Part shown: one piece after another, positions 17,119 through 25,757 of the stretch | Layout: each line of letters starts with the position of its first letter | Numbering within the stretch: the stretch's first letter is position 1 | Assembly (NCBI GenBank): GCA_963705525.1 | Contig: CAVPJW010000004.1 | Span: forward strand, 310,001-374,000 | DNA length: 64,000 bases | Source of the DNA: CAVPJW01 sp963705525 | Lineage (GTDB): Bacteria > Acidobacteriota > Vicinamibacteria > Vicinamibacterales > CAVPJW01 | Direction of reading: 5' to 3' | Notes under the pieces: model-generated | Told to the model about the DNA's origin: nothing | Database searches by the model: none | The model's input: the letters and a program-made list of their open reading frames with translations, nothing else | Program-made: the position numbers and the translations under genes

Positions 17119-17265
17119 TCACGGACGAGTCGGCTCCGAAGAGGCGCGCAGTTTTTCAAGAGAAGCAAGCATATCCTTGATTCGGTCCTTCTTGACGAAC
17201 GGCGTGCGAAAAAACCGTCCGACCGTGGCATTGAAGACGACCGGGTCGTCGAACGGCAGCATGTG
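17119..17265 (-). pseudogene. C-terminal remnant, possibly of an alpha/beta hydrolase
   Basis: On the minus strand, MLPFDDPVVFNATVGRFFRT is followed by PFVKKDRIKDMLASLEKLRA and a stop at 17119-17121. The pattern (end of a core domain, then a basic helical tail) resembles the end of hydrolase-type proteins. No upstream coding in that frame joins to a recognisable domain, so only the 3' end of a gene is left. The family call is weak; coding character is moderately supported. Confidence 0.35.
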
Positions 17266-17333
17266 ACAGGATCAGGGAGTATGCCTTCTTGGGTGCCCGC
17301 GTTCAAGAAGCATGGTGCGCAACTACGGACGCG

Positions 17334-17816
17334 CTACTCGCCTGCCGGTGAAGAGGTCTTTCCAGACCGCAGTGACTGAAAGTGACGTTCCCATCGACCG
17401 CGCACCTCGTTTTCGGTGAGGCCGAGATCGTACGCCGGCGAATCAATCGGCTGCGCGCGTTCAACTCGCACCATCACAACCTCTCGAATCACATTCATGC
17501 GCGATCCACGCTCCTTGTAAAAGGCGATTGCCTGGTCGTAGAGCGCGCCGGATTCGAGAATGGAGGCGACTCCTTTGAAGCGGTACCCCTTGCGCACGAA
17601 TGGATCGACGACGTTGACCTCGACGCTGGGGTTCTGCCGGAGATTCGCGAGCGTGCCCGGTGAGCGGATGTTGGCAAACACGAGATGATCGTCGTCCCAC
17701 ACGGCGGTGGTGCCCTTGGGCGAGAGATTCGGCGTACCGTCGGAGCAGACCGTGGCGACGAAGCCAAGGCGCTGCTCCTCGACCACTCGCTTCATGTCGG
17801 CGGTGAGAATCGCCAC
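17334..17816 (-). CDS. pyridoxamine 5'-phosphate oxidase-like flavin-binding protein
   Basis: This 160-residue protein has the split-barrel fold of the PNPOx-like family. LGFVATVCSDGTPNLSPKGT (about 17-36) is the flavin-phosphate-binding first block. HLVFANIRSPGTLANLRQNP and the VEVNVVDPFVRKGYRFKG block follow in the expected order. Members bind FMN or F420 and reduce or protect small molecules. The short length argues against true PdxH. It stands alone on the minus strand, starting at ATG 17816. The substrate is unknown. Confidence 0.85.
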   Translation of the reverse strand: MAILTADMKRVVEEQRLGFVATVCSDGTPNLSPKGTTAVWDDDHLVFANIRSPGTLANLRQNPSVEVNVVDPFVRKGYRFKGVASILESGALYDQAIAFYKERGSRMNVIREVVMVRVERAQPIDSPAYDLGLTENEVRGRWERHFQSLRSGKTSSPAGE

Positions 17817-17960
17817 GACCCGCCTCCTCTCATGTTGCTCTGAGTCTTGTGGAAGAATCGTCCGAACCGCCAGCCGCTCGTCAACTGCAACCCGGGTTTG
17901 TCAGGCTCCGTACGATCGACTTGCGCAGCCGGCCTCGAATTGATCCGGTGGACCCCACCC

Positions 17961-18755
17961 CTAGTACGGCGCGAGCGCCATTACGCGTCGTGCAACCGCC
18001 AGCCAGAGCGTGGTAGCTCCGACAGGTACTTGCAAAAAGCTGCTAGCGAGCAACCCGATCCCGCCCCACACGGTCGCGGCATGAACACGGCGACGGCTGA
18101 CCAGGTCGTACATCGCAACTGAAGTGACAAGGGCCACAATAACCGGGGTTGTAAGTGTGCCGATGGTCGGAATCCGGCCCAGCGCTGGCCCCAGGAGCCC
18201 AATCGTGGCGAGCACGATCACTCGCTTGTGGACCTGCGGTCTCCGGCGCATCGCGACTGCGACGCAGGCCAGCACCGTGAAGGCCGCCACGTCCATGAAG
18301 AGCCCGAAGAGAAAGGCCAGCGCCGCATCTCCCTGGCCGGCCCTGAGGTCGCGCGCGGTCGCCCACACGGACACGGCAAACCCTGAGGCGGTCATTGCAG
18401 GGATCAGGATCACACTCATCCAACCGAGCCGTCGATGCCAGCTCATCTTGCGTGAAAGAGCCAATATCGTCTGCACGACGAGCAGCCCGATCCACGCGAG
18501 GAAGAATGACGCATGTACGTGAACCGTGAGATGGGCGTTGAACGTGCCGTGCGTGGCGGGAACAAAGAAGGTGCGCCAGAACCCCGCGAGGACCACCGCG
18601 ACCGAGACTGACGCGAACCCGAGGAAGTAGAGGCGTACGACGCCTCGGCTGTTGAGCCATTGCTCCTTCACAAGATGCTCTCCGGGCGTCGCTGCGCCGC
18701 GCTGCTCGCCTTTTTCGCCGAGCGCGACGCCGGGCTTGGATCGGATGCCGAGCAC
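17961..18755 (-). CDS. polytopic membrane protein (hypothetical)
   Basis: This is a protein of up to 264 residues with seven or so membrane helices. The segment NAHLTVHVHASFFLAWIGLL carries two conserved-looking histidines in a helix start and recalls bacterial membrane proteins with heme-b-like or DUF2306-like architecture, but the match is not firm. The first ATG is at 18755. A start at GTG 18671 (VKEQWLNSRGVVRLYFLGFA), just before the first helix, is equally likely. No function is assigned. Confidence 0.6.
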   Translation of the reverse strand: MLGIRSKPGVALGEKGEQRGAATPGEHLVKEQWLNSRGVVRLYFLGFASVSVAVVLAGFWRTFFVPATHGTFNAHLTVHVHASFFLAWIGLLVVQTILALSRKMSWHRRLGWMSVILIPAMTASGFAVSVWATARDLRAGQGDAALAFLFGLFMDVAAFTVLACVAVAMRRRPQVHKRVIVLATIGLLGPALGRIPTIGTLTTPVIVALVTSVAMYDLVSRRRVHAATVWGGIGLLASSFLQVPVGATTLWLAVARRVMALAPY

Positions 18756-18860
18756 ATCCTGGCCACATGGCGCTCTTTGAGTCGTGTCGATGAGCGCGAG
18801 GCCGCCGAGGCGGCCTTCGCGCGTGTTCCTGGATCGGTCCCCAGGCGGTGCTTGGCAGCC

Positions 18861-19301
18861 CTACATTTTTACAGAGGTGGCGTGGCTCGCCACACACAGC
18901 CATTGCCCGTTCGACATCTTGACCCACGTGTCGGTCCAGCGCTCGTCCACGGTGACCGCCTTGCCGGACCCGTCCGTCCCCTTGCCTTTCAAACCTCCGG
19001 TCGCGATGGCCGCATCGCCAAAGACGCTAACCTTCACATCGTTGTAATCGACGCTGTCCCATTTCATCGTCTTCGCCGTCGCTAACGTCCCGGCCTTGTC
19101 GGTCACTTTACCTTCACTCGATGTGCTCACGAAATTGTCGGCGAGCAGCGGCGCGATCAGGTCAGGATTATTGGTCTTTTGCGATTGAAGCCACTTTTGC
19201 TCCAACGCCGCGACGGCCTGCTCGGTGGCGGTGGCCTGCGACCACGCCGCACTGACCGACAAACCCAGACCGAGTAAACACGCGGCTAAGGTTCTCTTCA
19301 T
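18861..19301 (-). CDS. exported NTF2-like (DUF4440) protein
   Basis: This is a 146-residue protein whose signal peptide is MKRTLAACLLGLGLSVSAAW. It is followed by the DUF4440 helix (EQAVAALEQKWLQSQKTNNP) and the strand set FGDAAIATGGLKGKG then ERWTDTWVKMSNGQWLCVAS. ATG 19301 is chosen because AAGGAGAAGCC stands just before it; the longer frame upstream is not needed. The family covers ketosteroid-isomerase-like folds of mostly unknown role. It is the second of four such exported proteins in this window. Confidence 0.8.
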   Translation of the reverse strand: MKRTLAACLLGLGLSVSAAWSQATATEQAVAALEQKWLQSQKTNNPDLIAPLLADNFVSTSSEGKVTDKAGTLATAKTMKWDSVDYNDVKVSVFGDAAIATGGLKGKGTDGSGKAVTVDERWTDTWVKMSNGQWLCVASHATSVKM

Positions 19302-19506
19302 TGGCTTCTCCTTGGTTGTGTTGAGAGATTCCCGTAGATTGGCTCGAGCGCGCGCCATTGGATACCCAATGGACAGAGATGTCAATCTGGAAGCGGACGG
19401 GCTTCAGCTCGAGTGATCGCAACTCGATGATCGGAAATTTCTGCAGGCGCACGTGGTGCGCCGAACTACCGAGTGACCATGGTGAAGCACTGAGACAGAA
19501 TCCGTC

Positions 19507-19887
19507 TCAGAGCGTGCTTGCCGCCTGCCGAACTTTCAGAAATGCCGCGACGAACAAGCATCCGAGCAGGAAGTCCGGCACGCCCGGCAACACCTGACCG
19601 ATTTGAATCCGGCCTTGGCCGTAGAGCGCGACGAGGCTCGTCACGTAGAAGCCTTTTTCGAGGACGGCCGGGAGCATCATCGGTCGCAGGCGCACAGGTT
19701 CACGGGCGATCAGCAGGAATCCGACTTGCCACGCGAGAGCGACCGCCAGGAAGCCGAAATAGAAATCCGGGTGCGTGACCGGCGGCGGATACGAACGTCC
19801 CACCAGGTCGAGGGTAAAGAAGAGCGGCGTCAGCACGGCAATGCCCCACACGCCGGCCGCGAAGAACACGACTCTTGCAAATTTCAT
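19507..19887 (-). CDS. four-helix membrane protein (hypothetical)
   Basis: This 126-residue integral membrane protein has four helices (about 4-24, 43-62, 70-88 and 99-117), starting MKFARVVFFAAGVWGIAVLT. GGAGGTGGCCT before the ATG supports the start. The motif YPPPVTHPDFYFGFLAVALA between helices 1 and 2 is typical of small conserved membrane proteins of unknown function found in soil bacteria. It has no obvious partner. Confidence 0.65.
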   Translation of the reverse strand: MKFARVVFFAAGVWGIAVLTPLFFTLDLVGRSYPPPVTHPDFYFGFLAVALAWQVGFLLIAREPVRLRPMMLPAVLEKGFYVTSLVALYGQGRIQIGQVLPGVPDFLLGCLFVAAFLKVRQAASTL

Positions 19888-20028
19888 AGGCCACCTCCGA
19901 CGCGGGCTGAATGACGCGTCCGTTCAGCAGCTCGAATGACCAGAACTCCAGGTGGTGCCGGCCACCCCGTCGCGGTTCGTCAGCAGCACGTTGCTGCGCG
20001 CCGACCGATCAGCCGCGAGTCGGTGTCG

Positions 20029-20511
20029 TCACTCTCCCGCCGGTTTTTCCGACGCGATCGACGTCCTTGAGTACATGCCCATCGGGTGGCCAGACGGATC
20101 GGCAAACAAGCCAATGGCGCCGGTTCCATCTGGCAGGTTGAAAGGGAACCCCGGAGCGACGGTCGCGCCGAGCTCCGTTGCCTTCCTGCAACTTGCCTGG
20201 ATGTCGGTCACTTGGACGTAAACCACGCCGTTGAACGCACTGATCTGACCGTCGGCGACTCGGATCGTCCCGATTGCCGTCGCACCGGCGACAATCTCGA
20301 CCGCCAGGTCAGTCCCCTGCAAAGGGTTGAAGTTCCAATCGAAGAGCTTGCCGTAGAAGTCCTTCGCCTGCGTCAGATTGGTCGCTGTGATGTCGAACCA
20401 GGCGACGCGGCCAGGGCCAACGTCGGCAGGAAGCGACTTGGAGGGCTTTGATTGCTCCTGGCCGAACATGAGGCCAACAGCCAAGATCACCGCGAGAATC
20501 GCGTATCGCAT
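20029..20511 (-). CDS. exported VOC-superfamily (glyoxalase-like) protein
   Basis: This 160-residue protein has an N-terminal signal-like segment (MRYAILAVILAVGLMFGQEQ), then a single VOC domain beginning RVAWFDITATNLTQAKDFYG and ending GTGAIGLFADPSGHPMGMYS. The closing block is shared with the bacterial 27-kDa-antigen CFP30B/glyoxalase-like group. ATG 20511 is chosen because GGGAGA lies six bases before it. The E/H metal ligands of true glyoxalases are not evident. Export of a VOC protein is unusual but recurs in this lineage. The function is unknown. Confidence 0.8.
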   Translation of the reverse strand: MRYAILAVILAVGLMFGQEQSKPSKSLPADVGPGRVAWFDITATNLTQAKDFYGKLFDWNFNPLQGTDLAVEIVAGATAIGTIRVADGQISAFNGVVYVQVTDIQASCRKATELGATVAPGFPFNLPDGTGAIGLFADPSGHPMGMYSRTSIASEKPAGE

Positions 20512-20704
20512 CGGCATTCTCCCATCGTCCATCCCAACGATCGGCGCTTCACCCGCGAAGGCGCCGACTTCCCTCTCGCGACCTCTTGCGTTGGCCGCGC
20601 GCCTTCGTCGGGGGCAAGCGATGGAATGGACTCCTTCTGCTGTGCGGCATCATTGTGCCAACGGTGAATCGGCCTCGTTGAGGCCAAGGCAAGGAGGAGT
20701 CCGC

Positions 20705-21733
20705 ATGGAGCATACGACCATCGCCGTCGATCTCGCAAAGTCGGTGTTTCAGGTTGCCGTGTCGCATCAGCCTGGCCACGTCGATGAAGAACGGCGGCTC
20801 TCGCGCGATCGGTTCCTCGCATTCTTCGCACAACGACCGCCGGCGACGGTTCTTTTGGAGGCATGCGGGTCCGCCCACTATTGGGCCCGACAGCTCCAAC
20901 CCCTCGGGCACGCGGTGCGGCTGCTCGCACCGCACGATGTGCGACCGTACGTGCGGCGCAACAAGACGGACCGCACCGACGCGAAAGGGCTCCTCGAAGC
21001 CAATCGGAACGAGGAGATTCATCCCGTGCCTGTCAAGACCGTCGCGCAGCAGGCCATCGCCTCATTGCATTGCCTGCGTTCCACGTGGCTCGCGACCCGA
21101 ACGGCGCGGCTCAACACGATTCGCGGCCTGCTGCGGGAATTCGGCATCTTCATTCCTGTCGGGGCGCACCACGTCGTGCCAGTCATCCGTACCCTGCTGG
21201 CCGAACCGACCACCGTGCCGATGCTCCTGCACACGACGCTCGCGGCGGCGTGTGACGAGATTGACGGGCTCGAGGCGAACATGCGCGCGGTCGAGCGGCA
21301 GCTCACAGCGCTCGCGGCCGACATGGCGGATGTGACGCTCTTACAAACCATACCGGGCGTGGGCCTGATTACCGCCACGGCGCTGGTCGCGCTGGTGACC
21401 GACATTCGACGGTTTCCTTCAGGTCGGCATTTCGCGAGCTTCTTGGGACTGACGCCCCAAGAAGATTCCACCGCGTTACGCCGACGGCTCGGGGCCATCA
21501 GCAAGCAAGGCGACGTCTATTTGCGCATGCTCGTGACCCACGGCGCCCGATCACTACTGTGGCACGCGAAGACGGCGGCACACCCGACGGCGCTGCAATG
21601 CTGGGCGGTGCAGGCCGAGCGGCGTCGCGGCCACCATGTCGCGGCTATCGCCGTCGCCAATAAACTTGCCCGGATCGTGTGGGCCGTGTGGACGCAGCAA
21701 CGCCCGTTCGCGGCGGATCACCGACCCAGGTAA
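20705..21733 (+). mobile_element. IS110-family transposase and its element (ends undefined)
   Basis: The coding region gives a 342-residue transposase starting MEHTTIAVDLAKSVFQVAVS. The DEDD/RuvC-like N-terminal domain (DLAKSVFQVAV, then LLEACGSAHYW and DRTDAKGLL) is followed by the C-terminal Transposase_20 domain (LLQTIPGVGLITATALVAL then FASFLGLTPQEDSTALRRRL with the catalytic Ser region). The tail ANKLARIVWAVW is typical. AAGGAGGAG precedes the ATG. IS110 elements lack long terminal inverted repeats, so the boundaries cannot be drawn; flanking non-coding stretches of about 170 and 330 bases probably belong to it. The transposase looks intact. Confidence 0.92.
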
Positions 21734-22065
21734 TCGGGAATTCCGAAGATCGCTCACCCGGAGGACTGCACCGAGCGCATCGCATCATGGCGCACCGGTC
21801 GGACCGGCGCGGGGCAACGCCGATAACTCGGCTGGCCATCAAGGGCCGTGCAAGCGATTGGCTCCCCGCGCGCGGATTTCCATGATGGCCCGGAGCCAAT
21901 ACGGCTCCAACGGACGAGGCCGAAGATACGACTGCAGTCCGACCTTTCCGCAGCCATCCGGGTGGCGAACAGCCACGGCGCTCTGCGCGCTCGCGTCGCG
22001 GCGTGCGTGGGATGCTTCTATGCAACGAAGGACCAGCCTTCGTTGCTCATCAACAAGAGAGGAGA
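21734..22065. other. non-coding stretch after the IS110 transposase, with inverted repeats
   Basis: No supported gene lies in these 332 bases. A perfect 9-base inverted repeat (ATTGGCTCC at 21857-21865 with its complement at 21892-21900) encloses 26 bases. A perfect 10-base hairpin lies at 22022-22046. Part of this region may be the right end of the IS110 element. Elements of the IS1111 subgroup keep their guide (bridge) RNA on this side, IS110-subgroup elements on the 5' side. That link is inference. Confidence 0.45.
22022..22046. terminator. perfect 10-base hairpin downstream of the VOC gene
   Basis: GCAACGAAGG (22022-22031) and its exact complement (22037-22046) are separated by a 5-base loop ACCAG. 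It lies 20 bases past the stop of the minus-strand VOC gene at 22066 and may act as its transcription end. No T-run follows, so an intrinsic terminator is not certain. Confidence 0.45.
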
Positions 22066-22543
22066 CTACTGACCGTCGCCCTTAACCTGTTTTCTTCTTG
22101 ACGGAGGAGTCCAGATACGCTTGTTAGGCCGCCGCCTCGCAGGCCGCCTTCGCTGGGGCGCAGAGAGCGCACTGACCGTGACGTAGTATCCGTCCGGATC
22201 GCGGAGTGAGAACTCCCTCGTTTGAGTGTTCGGGTTCACGTGGGGCTCCTCTTCGAACCGGGGGACGAGCGCGCGTGCCCTCTTCAGTGCCAGATCGAAA
22301 TCGTCGACGCGAAAGAACAAGAGGAGCCCATTGCCAGGTGGCGCCTCGTCCGGACTCATCAAGGAGGGATGCTCATGCGCGCCCCACTGGTGGAGGCAGA
22401 GCAAGACGGTTCCATCCGTATCCAGAATCTGACCAAAGTGGTCATGGCCCGGAGGCGTCTCGGGCTGGCCAAAGAGCGACTGGTACCACTTGAAGCTGCC
22501 GCGGCACATCGCTCACGCCGATGATCGTCCACGTGCGTTTCAT
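22066..22543 (-). CDS. VOC-family protein (frameshifted near the N-terminus)
   Basis: This is a single-domain VOC (glyoxalase/bleomycin-resistance-type) protein of about 158 residues. The main frame gives SFKWYQSLFGQPETPPGHDH and then DTDGTVLLCLHQWGAHEHPS, ending LRDPDGYYVTVSAL plus a basic tail. The family N-terminus MKRTWTIIGVSDVPR is found upstream from ATG 22543, one frame away. Deleting one base at about 22497-22503 joins VPR to SFKWYQ. Without it, the first usable start would be inside the domain. The basic tail after residue 120 is longer than usual. The substrate is unknown. Confidence 0.7.
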
Positions 22544-22582
22544 CGCATTTCCGCTGCCGGCCTTACGTTCGACCCCGTGCTC

Positions 22583-23479
22583 TCACTGTTGTTTCGTCTC
22601 TTGTAGGCGGTACGCGCTCCCCCGGAGGGGCGCCTTATAGGTTGTCAGGTACGTGGGGCCCACGAACACGCCGTTAGACAAAGGGTGGTTGCCGTTCTTC
22701 GACCACTCTGCGGTGCATTCACGGTGGAGAGCCGTCGCGCCAGCGACGACGACGGCGTGTACGACCTTGTCTCCTGGCGCGAAGAGCACCTGTGTACCCG
22801 AAGTCGGGTCTTCCCGTACCTCGCCATGAGGTGTCGCTGAGCTCTGGATCTGCAAGTCGTCCAACTGAATCTCGCCATGAAACATCCCTGCTGCGTCCTT
22901 CACGAGTGTCACCTTCCCGTACTCGGCGTGGTGCCCGCGCGCGCGCATGTAGGCGACGTACTCCCGGTCCGGGACCCAGATCCCCAGTCCGAGAACCGCT
23001 CCCAAGGATGGGAGGACAATGGTGTCGAACTTGTCCTTTCCGATTTCGTCAGCGAGTCCCGACGGGTCCACCGGCGCAAACCAGAGCCCGATCCCCCCAT
23101 CCTCCGTGAGCACCGGCGCCTTGCCGTCGATGAGAAATGCCTTCTGCCTGGTGATCTCCACGAACGAGAATGCCCATTCCGCGTGGCCGGGATGTTCCTT
23201 CAAGTACTCCTGGACTTCAGGCATCTGTGCGTCGTGTGCAAGTACGAATCGAAGTCCAGCCGGCAAGGACAGTCCCGGGGCCTTCGGATCGAAGAGCACG
23301 AACGTGACGATCTCCTCTGGCTCCTGGATCTCCCAGGAAGTTGTTCCGCCGGGGGGCAACTGCTGCGCCAGGGTGGGCGATGCAGCCCCGACCAGGACAA
23401 GAAGCGCAACGAGAAGGCCCCGCGAATGATGTCCATACCCCAACGATCGTCGAGACGCCCGCGTGTTCGGCCGCGTCAT
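22583..23479 (-). CDS. exported conserved hypothetical protein
   Basis: This is a 298-residue protein with a signal peptide (LLVALLVLVGAASPTLAQQL, about 21-40) after a long basic N-terminus. The mature part contains FVLAHDAQMPEVQEYLKEHP, AEWAFSFVEITRQKAFLIDG and GLGIWVPDREYVAYMRARGH. This pattern is reminiscent of acetoacetate-decarboxylase-like beta-barrel folds, but no catalytic lysine can be assigned with confidence. Its ATG overlaps the stop of the upstream DUF5655 gene in ATGA, so the two are translationally coupled. The function is unknown. Confidence 0.6.
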   Translation of the reverse strand: MTRPNTRASRRSLGYGHHSRGLLVALLVLVGAASPTLAQQLPPGGTTSWEIQEPEEIVTFVLFDPKAPGLSLPAGLRFVLAHDAQMPEVQEYLKEHPGHAEWAFSFVEITRQKAFLIDGKAPVLTEDGGIGLWFAPVDPSGLADEIGKDKFDTIVLPSLGAVLGLGIWVPDREYVAYMRARGHHAEYGKVTLVKDAAGMFHGEIQLDDLQIQSSATPHGEVREDPTSGTQVLFAPGDKVVHAVVVAGATALHRECTAEWSKNGNHPLSNGVFVGPTYLTTYKAPLRGSAYRLQETKQQ

Positions 23480-23889
23480 GGTTTTTCGCTCACGGCAAAG
23501 TCGAACGCCTCACGCAAGAACGGCATGACCGTGCGCAGGTCCTCTGCGGTCCGGACAAGGACGACATGTGAGACGCGGTTCCCGCTTGGCCCGATCTTGA
23601 TGAAGCACGGCGCGCTCACCTTGCGACTGAGGTGAACCACCACGCGAAGCGCATCCCGCGTTACCGTCAGGTCCGCAAAGATGCGCGTCGTCCGGAATAG
23701 CGCGTACCGGTCACGTGTGACTACCTCCACCTCGCCGAAGCTCCTAACCGTGGTCTCGAGTTTCCGGTAGAGATCGGTGAGTGCCGGTGGCCTATTCTTG
23801 AGTAAGGTCGCGGCGCTGCCGACCCCGCACGCGTGGCGTTGATTCACCTGACGAAAGGTACGATCACAGCGCGGACATGCCCAACTCAT
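23476..23889 (-). CDS. DUF5655-domain protein with N-terminal zinc-finger-like motif
   Basis: This is a 137-residue protein. The N-terminus MSWACPRCDRTFRQVNQRHA has a CxxC...H..H/C arrangement (C5, C8, H19, C21) suggesting a small zinc site. The rest (LTDLYRKLETTVRSFGEVEV, TRIFADLTVTRDALRVVVHL and SHVVLVRTAEDLRTVMPFLR) matches DUF5655, a domain of unknown function often seen with DUF4287 or predicted nucleic-acid-handling proteins. Its stop overlaps the start of the exported protein gene by four bases. Confidence 0.8.
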   Translation of the reverse strand: MSWACPRCDRTFRQVNQRHACGVGSAATLLKNRPPALTDLYRKLETTVRSFGEVEVVTRDRYALFRTTRIFADLTVTRDALRVVVHLSRKVSAPCFIKIGPSGNRVSHVVLVRTAEDLRTVMPFLREAFDFAVSEKP

Positions 23890-23919
23890 AAGGCTCTATG
23901 CGCCGGCCGCAAACCGAGG

Positions 23920-24561
23920 TTAGGCGGCTGCTCTCGTCCCGAGGGCGGATGGCGCCACAGAATCGAGAACCAGTACAGCACCAGCCACGACGAGAGCCAG
24001 GTCAGCCCGAATCTCAAGGGCGAACGCCGCCGAACTTCCAACGGCGGCCCAGAGGATTGGCAATATGTTGACTACGCGGGACACACCGGTCGACGCTACC
24101 AGGAAGCCCACGGTGATCAAGACTGTCGGGCACGGCACGGCGAACAAGGGCAAGCGCGGGTACTTCAAGCCGAAGCCAAATCCCAGGAACGGATAGACCA
24201 GACCATAGAGAACAAGACCTCCACCCACAACCCCTCGCAGATTCAAGCCGACAGTCGTCGTTCCTCTCGCAGAAACAGCCAGCCACGCGAAGAGAGCCGC
24301 TTGGACGGCAAACAGGCCGGCGAAAGCCACCGCAGCTGGATTGATGCTTCGAAAGAAGAGCCAATGGTACGCAATGGCGGACCAGCCCCAGTGCACTGCC
24401 AGGAGTGCAAATGCAGCCCGTCCATCGAGACGGCCACTCCGCAACCAGCCAAGCCCCATCACCGCCGTGACCACCCAGAGGACAGCAGCGGCCGGCCAGA
24501 GCAAGACGTTGTACCGGCCAAACACGTCCAAGAATGCTTCGTGTGTGAACGGTAATTCCAT
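23920..24561 (-). CDS. DUF6064-family membrane protein
   Basis: This is a 213-residue integral membrane protein starting MELPFTHEAFLDVFGRYN. This N-terminal motif (PF..E.F..VF..YN) is diagnostic for DUF6064. It is followed by six hydrophobic helices (about 20-37, 50-65, 78-93, 108-122, 140-158 and 172-205). The segment AFALLAVHWGWSAIAYHWLF matches the family's second helix with its W/H residues. The role is unknown. It lies 30 bases upstream of the DUF5655 gene on the same strand and may form an operon with the next two genes. Confidence 0.82.
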   Translation of the reverse strand: MELPFTHEAFLDVFGRYNVLLWPAAAVLWVVTAVMGLGWLRSGRLDGRAAFALLAVHWGWSAIAYHWLFFRSINPAAVAFAGLFAVQAALFAWLAVSARGTTTVGLNLRGVVGGGLVLYGLVYPFLGFGFGLKYPRLPLFAVPCPTVLITVGFLVASTGVSRVVNILPILWAAVGSSAAFALEIRADLALVVAGAVLVLDSVAPSALGTRAAA

Positions 24562-24717
24562 TTCAGGTTGGCCTTCTTCAGCGGCCTAACGGAATGCGGC
24601 TCAACTGCGGCGGTGCTCTCCAATGTTACGGATCAGCTACCGGAGACGCCGTCGTCGTCGGGTGCAGCCGCTGTCAGACGGCAGTTCCCATACGACCGTC
24701 CGGCGCGAGCGGTGGCA

Positions 24718-24962
24718 TCAGCGGCCGTGTGAGAGTAACCGAGTAGGACGAGCCGATAGGCGCATCACCGTGTCACGTTCCCGCACCTTGATCGGTTCGA
24801 ATCCGCGTGCGTCGTACATGGACCGCGGACCGCGGAAATGGCCTGCGTCGCTCTCTTCCGGCTTGTTGTGAGGATACGCCTCGATCCACGCGCATCACAC
24901 CCGAAGCATTTGACCTTCACGGATTCCTCCTCATTCTCCCCGGGAAGGCCGCATTTCGGACA
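24718..24962 (-). pseudogene. remnants of a zinc ribbon and a GNAT acetyltransferase C-terminus
   Basis: Reading the minus strand from 24962, CPKCGLPGENEEESVKVKCF continues with GCDAR, giving two CxxC pairs of a small zinc ribbon (24895-24962). From 24894, in the next frame, AWIEAYPHNKPEESDAGHFR continues with GPRSMYDARGFEPIKVRERD and TVMR, ending in a stop at 24718-24720. The second part is the recognisable C-terminal end of a GNAT N-acetyltransferase. Neither has a start or a complete domain, so this is a gene relic. The 430 bases between 24562 and 24992 hold nothing else. Confidence 0.55.
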
Positions 24963-24992
24963 GTTGAGGGAGATTGGCGATCCACCGATTGT

Positions 24993-25688
24993 TTAGCCTC
25001 CTGCTGCCGTCGCGGCGGTTTCGATCAGTGACGCCACCGCCTGCGGCTGCGAGACGTAGACCGCATGGCTACCCTTCACCTCGACGACCGTCGAGCCGGC
25101 GCGTTTGGACATCGCACGCTGTGCGTCCGGCGGGATCATGCGGTCATCCGTGGCCACCAGATACCAACTCGGCTTCGTCTTCCACGCCGGCTGACTGATC
25201 TTCCCGCCGAGCGCCTCAACACCCCACGGCACTTGGGAATCCGCCATAAAGGCGGCGGCGTCAGGGTTGACATCGGCCGCAAAGGAGGCCGCAAACTTCG
25301 CTTTGTCCAGCAAGAGAAACCCGTCCAGCGGCGGCAGGATCGGCGGCACGGGTGCGCCAGGCGGCGGGTCTTTGATCAACGCGGAGACCGATTCGCCCTC
25401 GTCTGGCGCGAACGCGGCGATATACACCAACCTCGCGACTTTCGGATGATGACCCGCCTCGGTGATTACGACGCCACCGTAGGAATGGCCAACGAGGATC
25501 GCGGGGCCGTTCTGCGCGTCCAGGGTTCGGCGCGTGACGGCTACATCATCCGCAAGCGAGAGTGTCGGGTTCTGAACAATTGACACCGCGTATCCATGTT
25601 TTCTTAGGGCCTGGTAGACACCTTCCCATCCCGATCCGTCCACGAAGCCTCCATGCACCAGCACGACGTTCTTGATCACGTCCGACAT
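24993..25688 (-). CDS. alpha/beta hydrolase (salicylate-esterase-like)
   Basis: This is a 231-residue hydrolase starting MSDVIKNVVLVHGGFVDGSG. The oxyanion motif HGGFVDGSGW, the nucleophile elbow ILVGHSYGG (Ser in GHSYGG) and the late histidine in EVKGSHAVYVSQP give a full Ser-Asp-His set. The sequence ATDDRMIPPDAQ carries the probable acid. This layout is typical of the plant-esterase-like alpha/beta hydrolases widespread in soil bacteria. ATG 25688 follows CAGGAGG at good spacing; the longer upstream frame is rejected. It is probably cytoplasmic. The substrate is unknown. Confidence 0.87.
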   Translation of the reverse strand: MSDVIKNVVLVHGGFVDGSGWEGVYQALRKHGYAVSIVQNPTLSLADDVAVTRRTLDAQNGPAILVGHSYGGVVITEAGHHPKVARLVYIAAFAPDEGESVSALIKDPPPGAPVPPILPPLDGFLLLDKAKFAASFAADVNPDAAAFMADSQVPWGVEALGGKISQPAWKTKPSWYLVATDDRMIPPDAQRAMSKRAGSTVVEVKGSHAVYVSQPQAVASLIETAATAAGG

Positions 25689-25757
25689 TACCAACCTCCT
25701 GTGAATTCGCAACCAGCGGGGTGGCCCGGCAGATAGCAAGCTGAGATCAATTCCACG

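Noticed and set aside
17043..17306. 87-codon minus-strand frame
   Set aside because: No domain or ribosome site; a different frame on the same strand shows a more convincing coding remnant.
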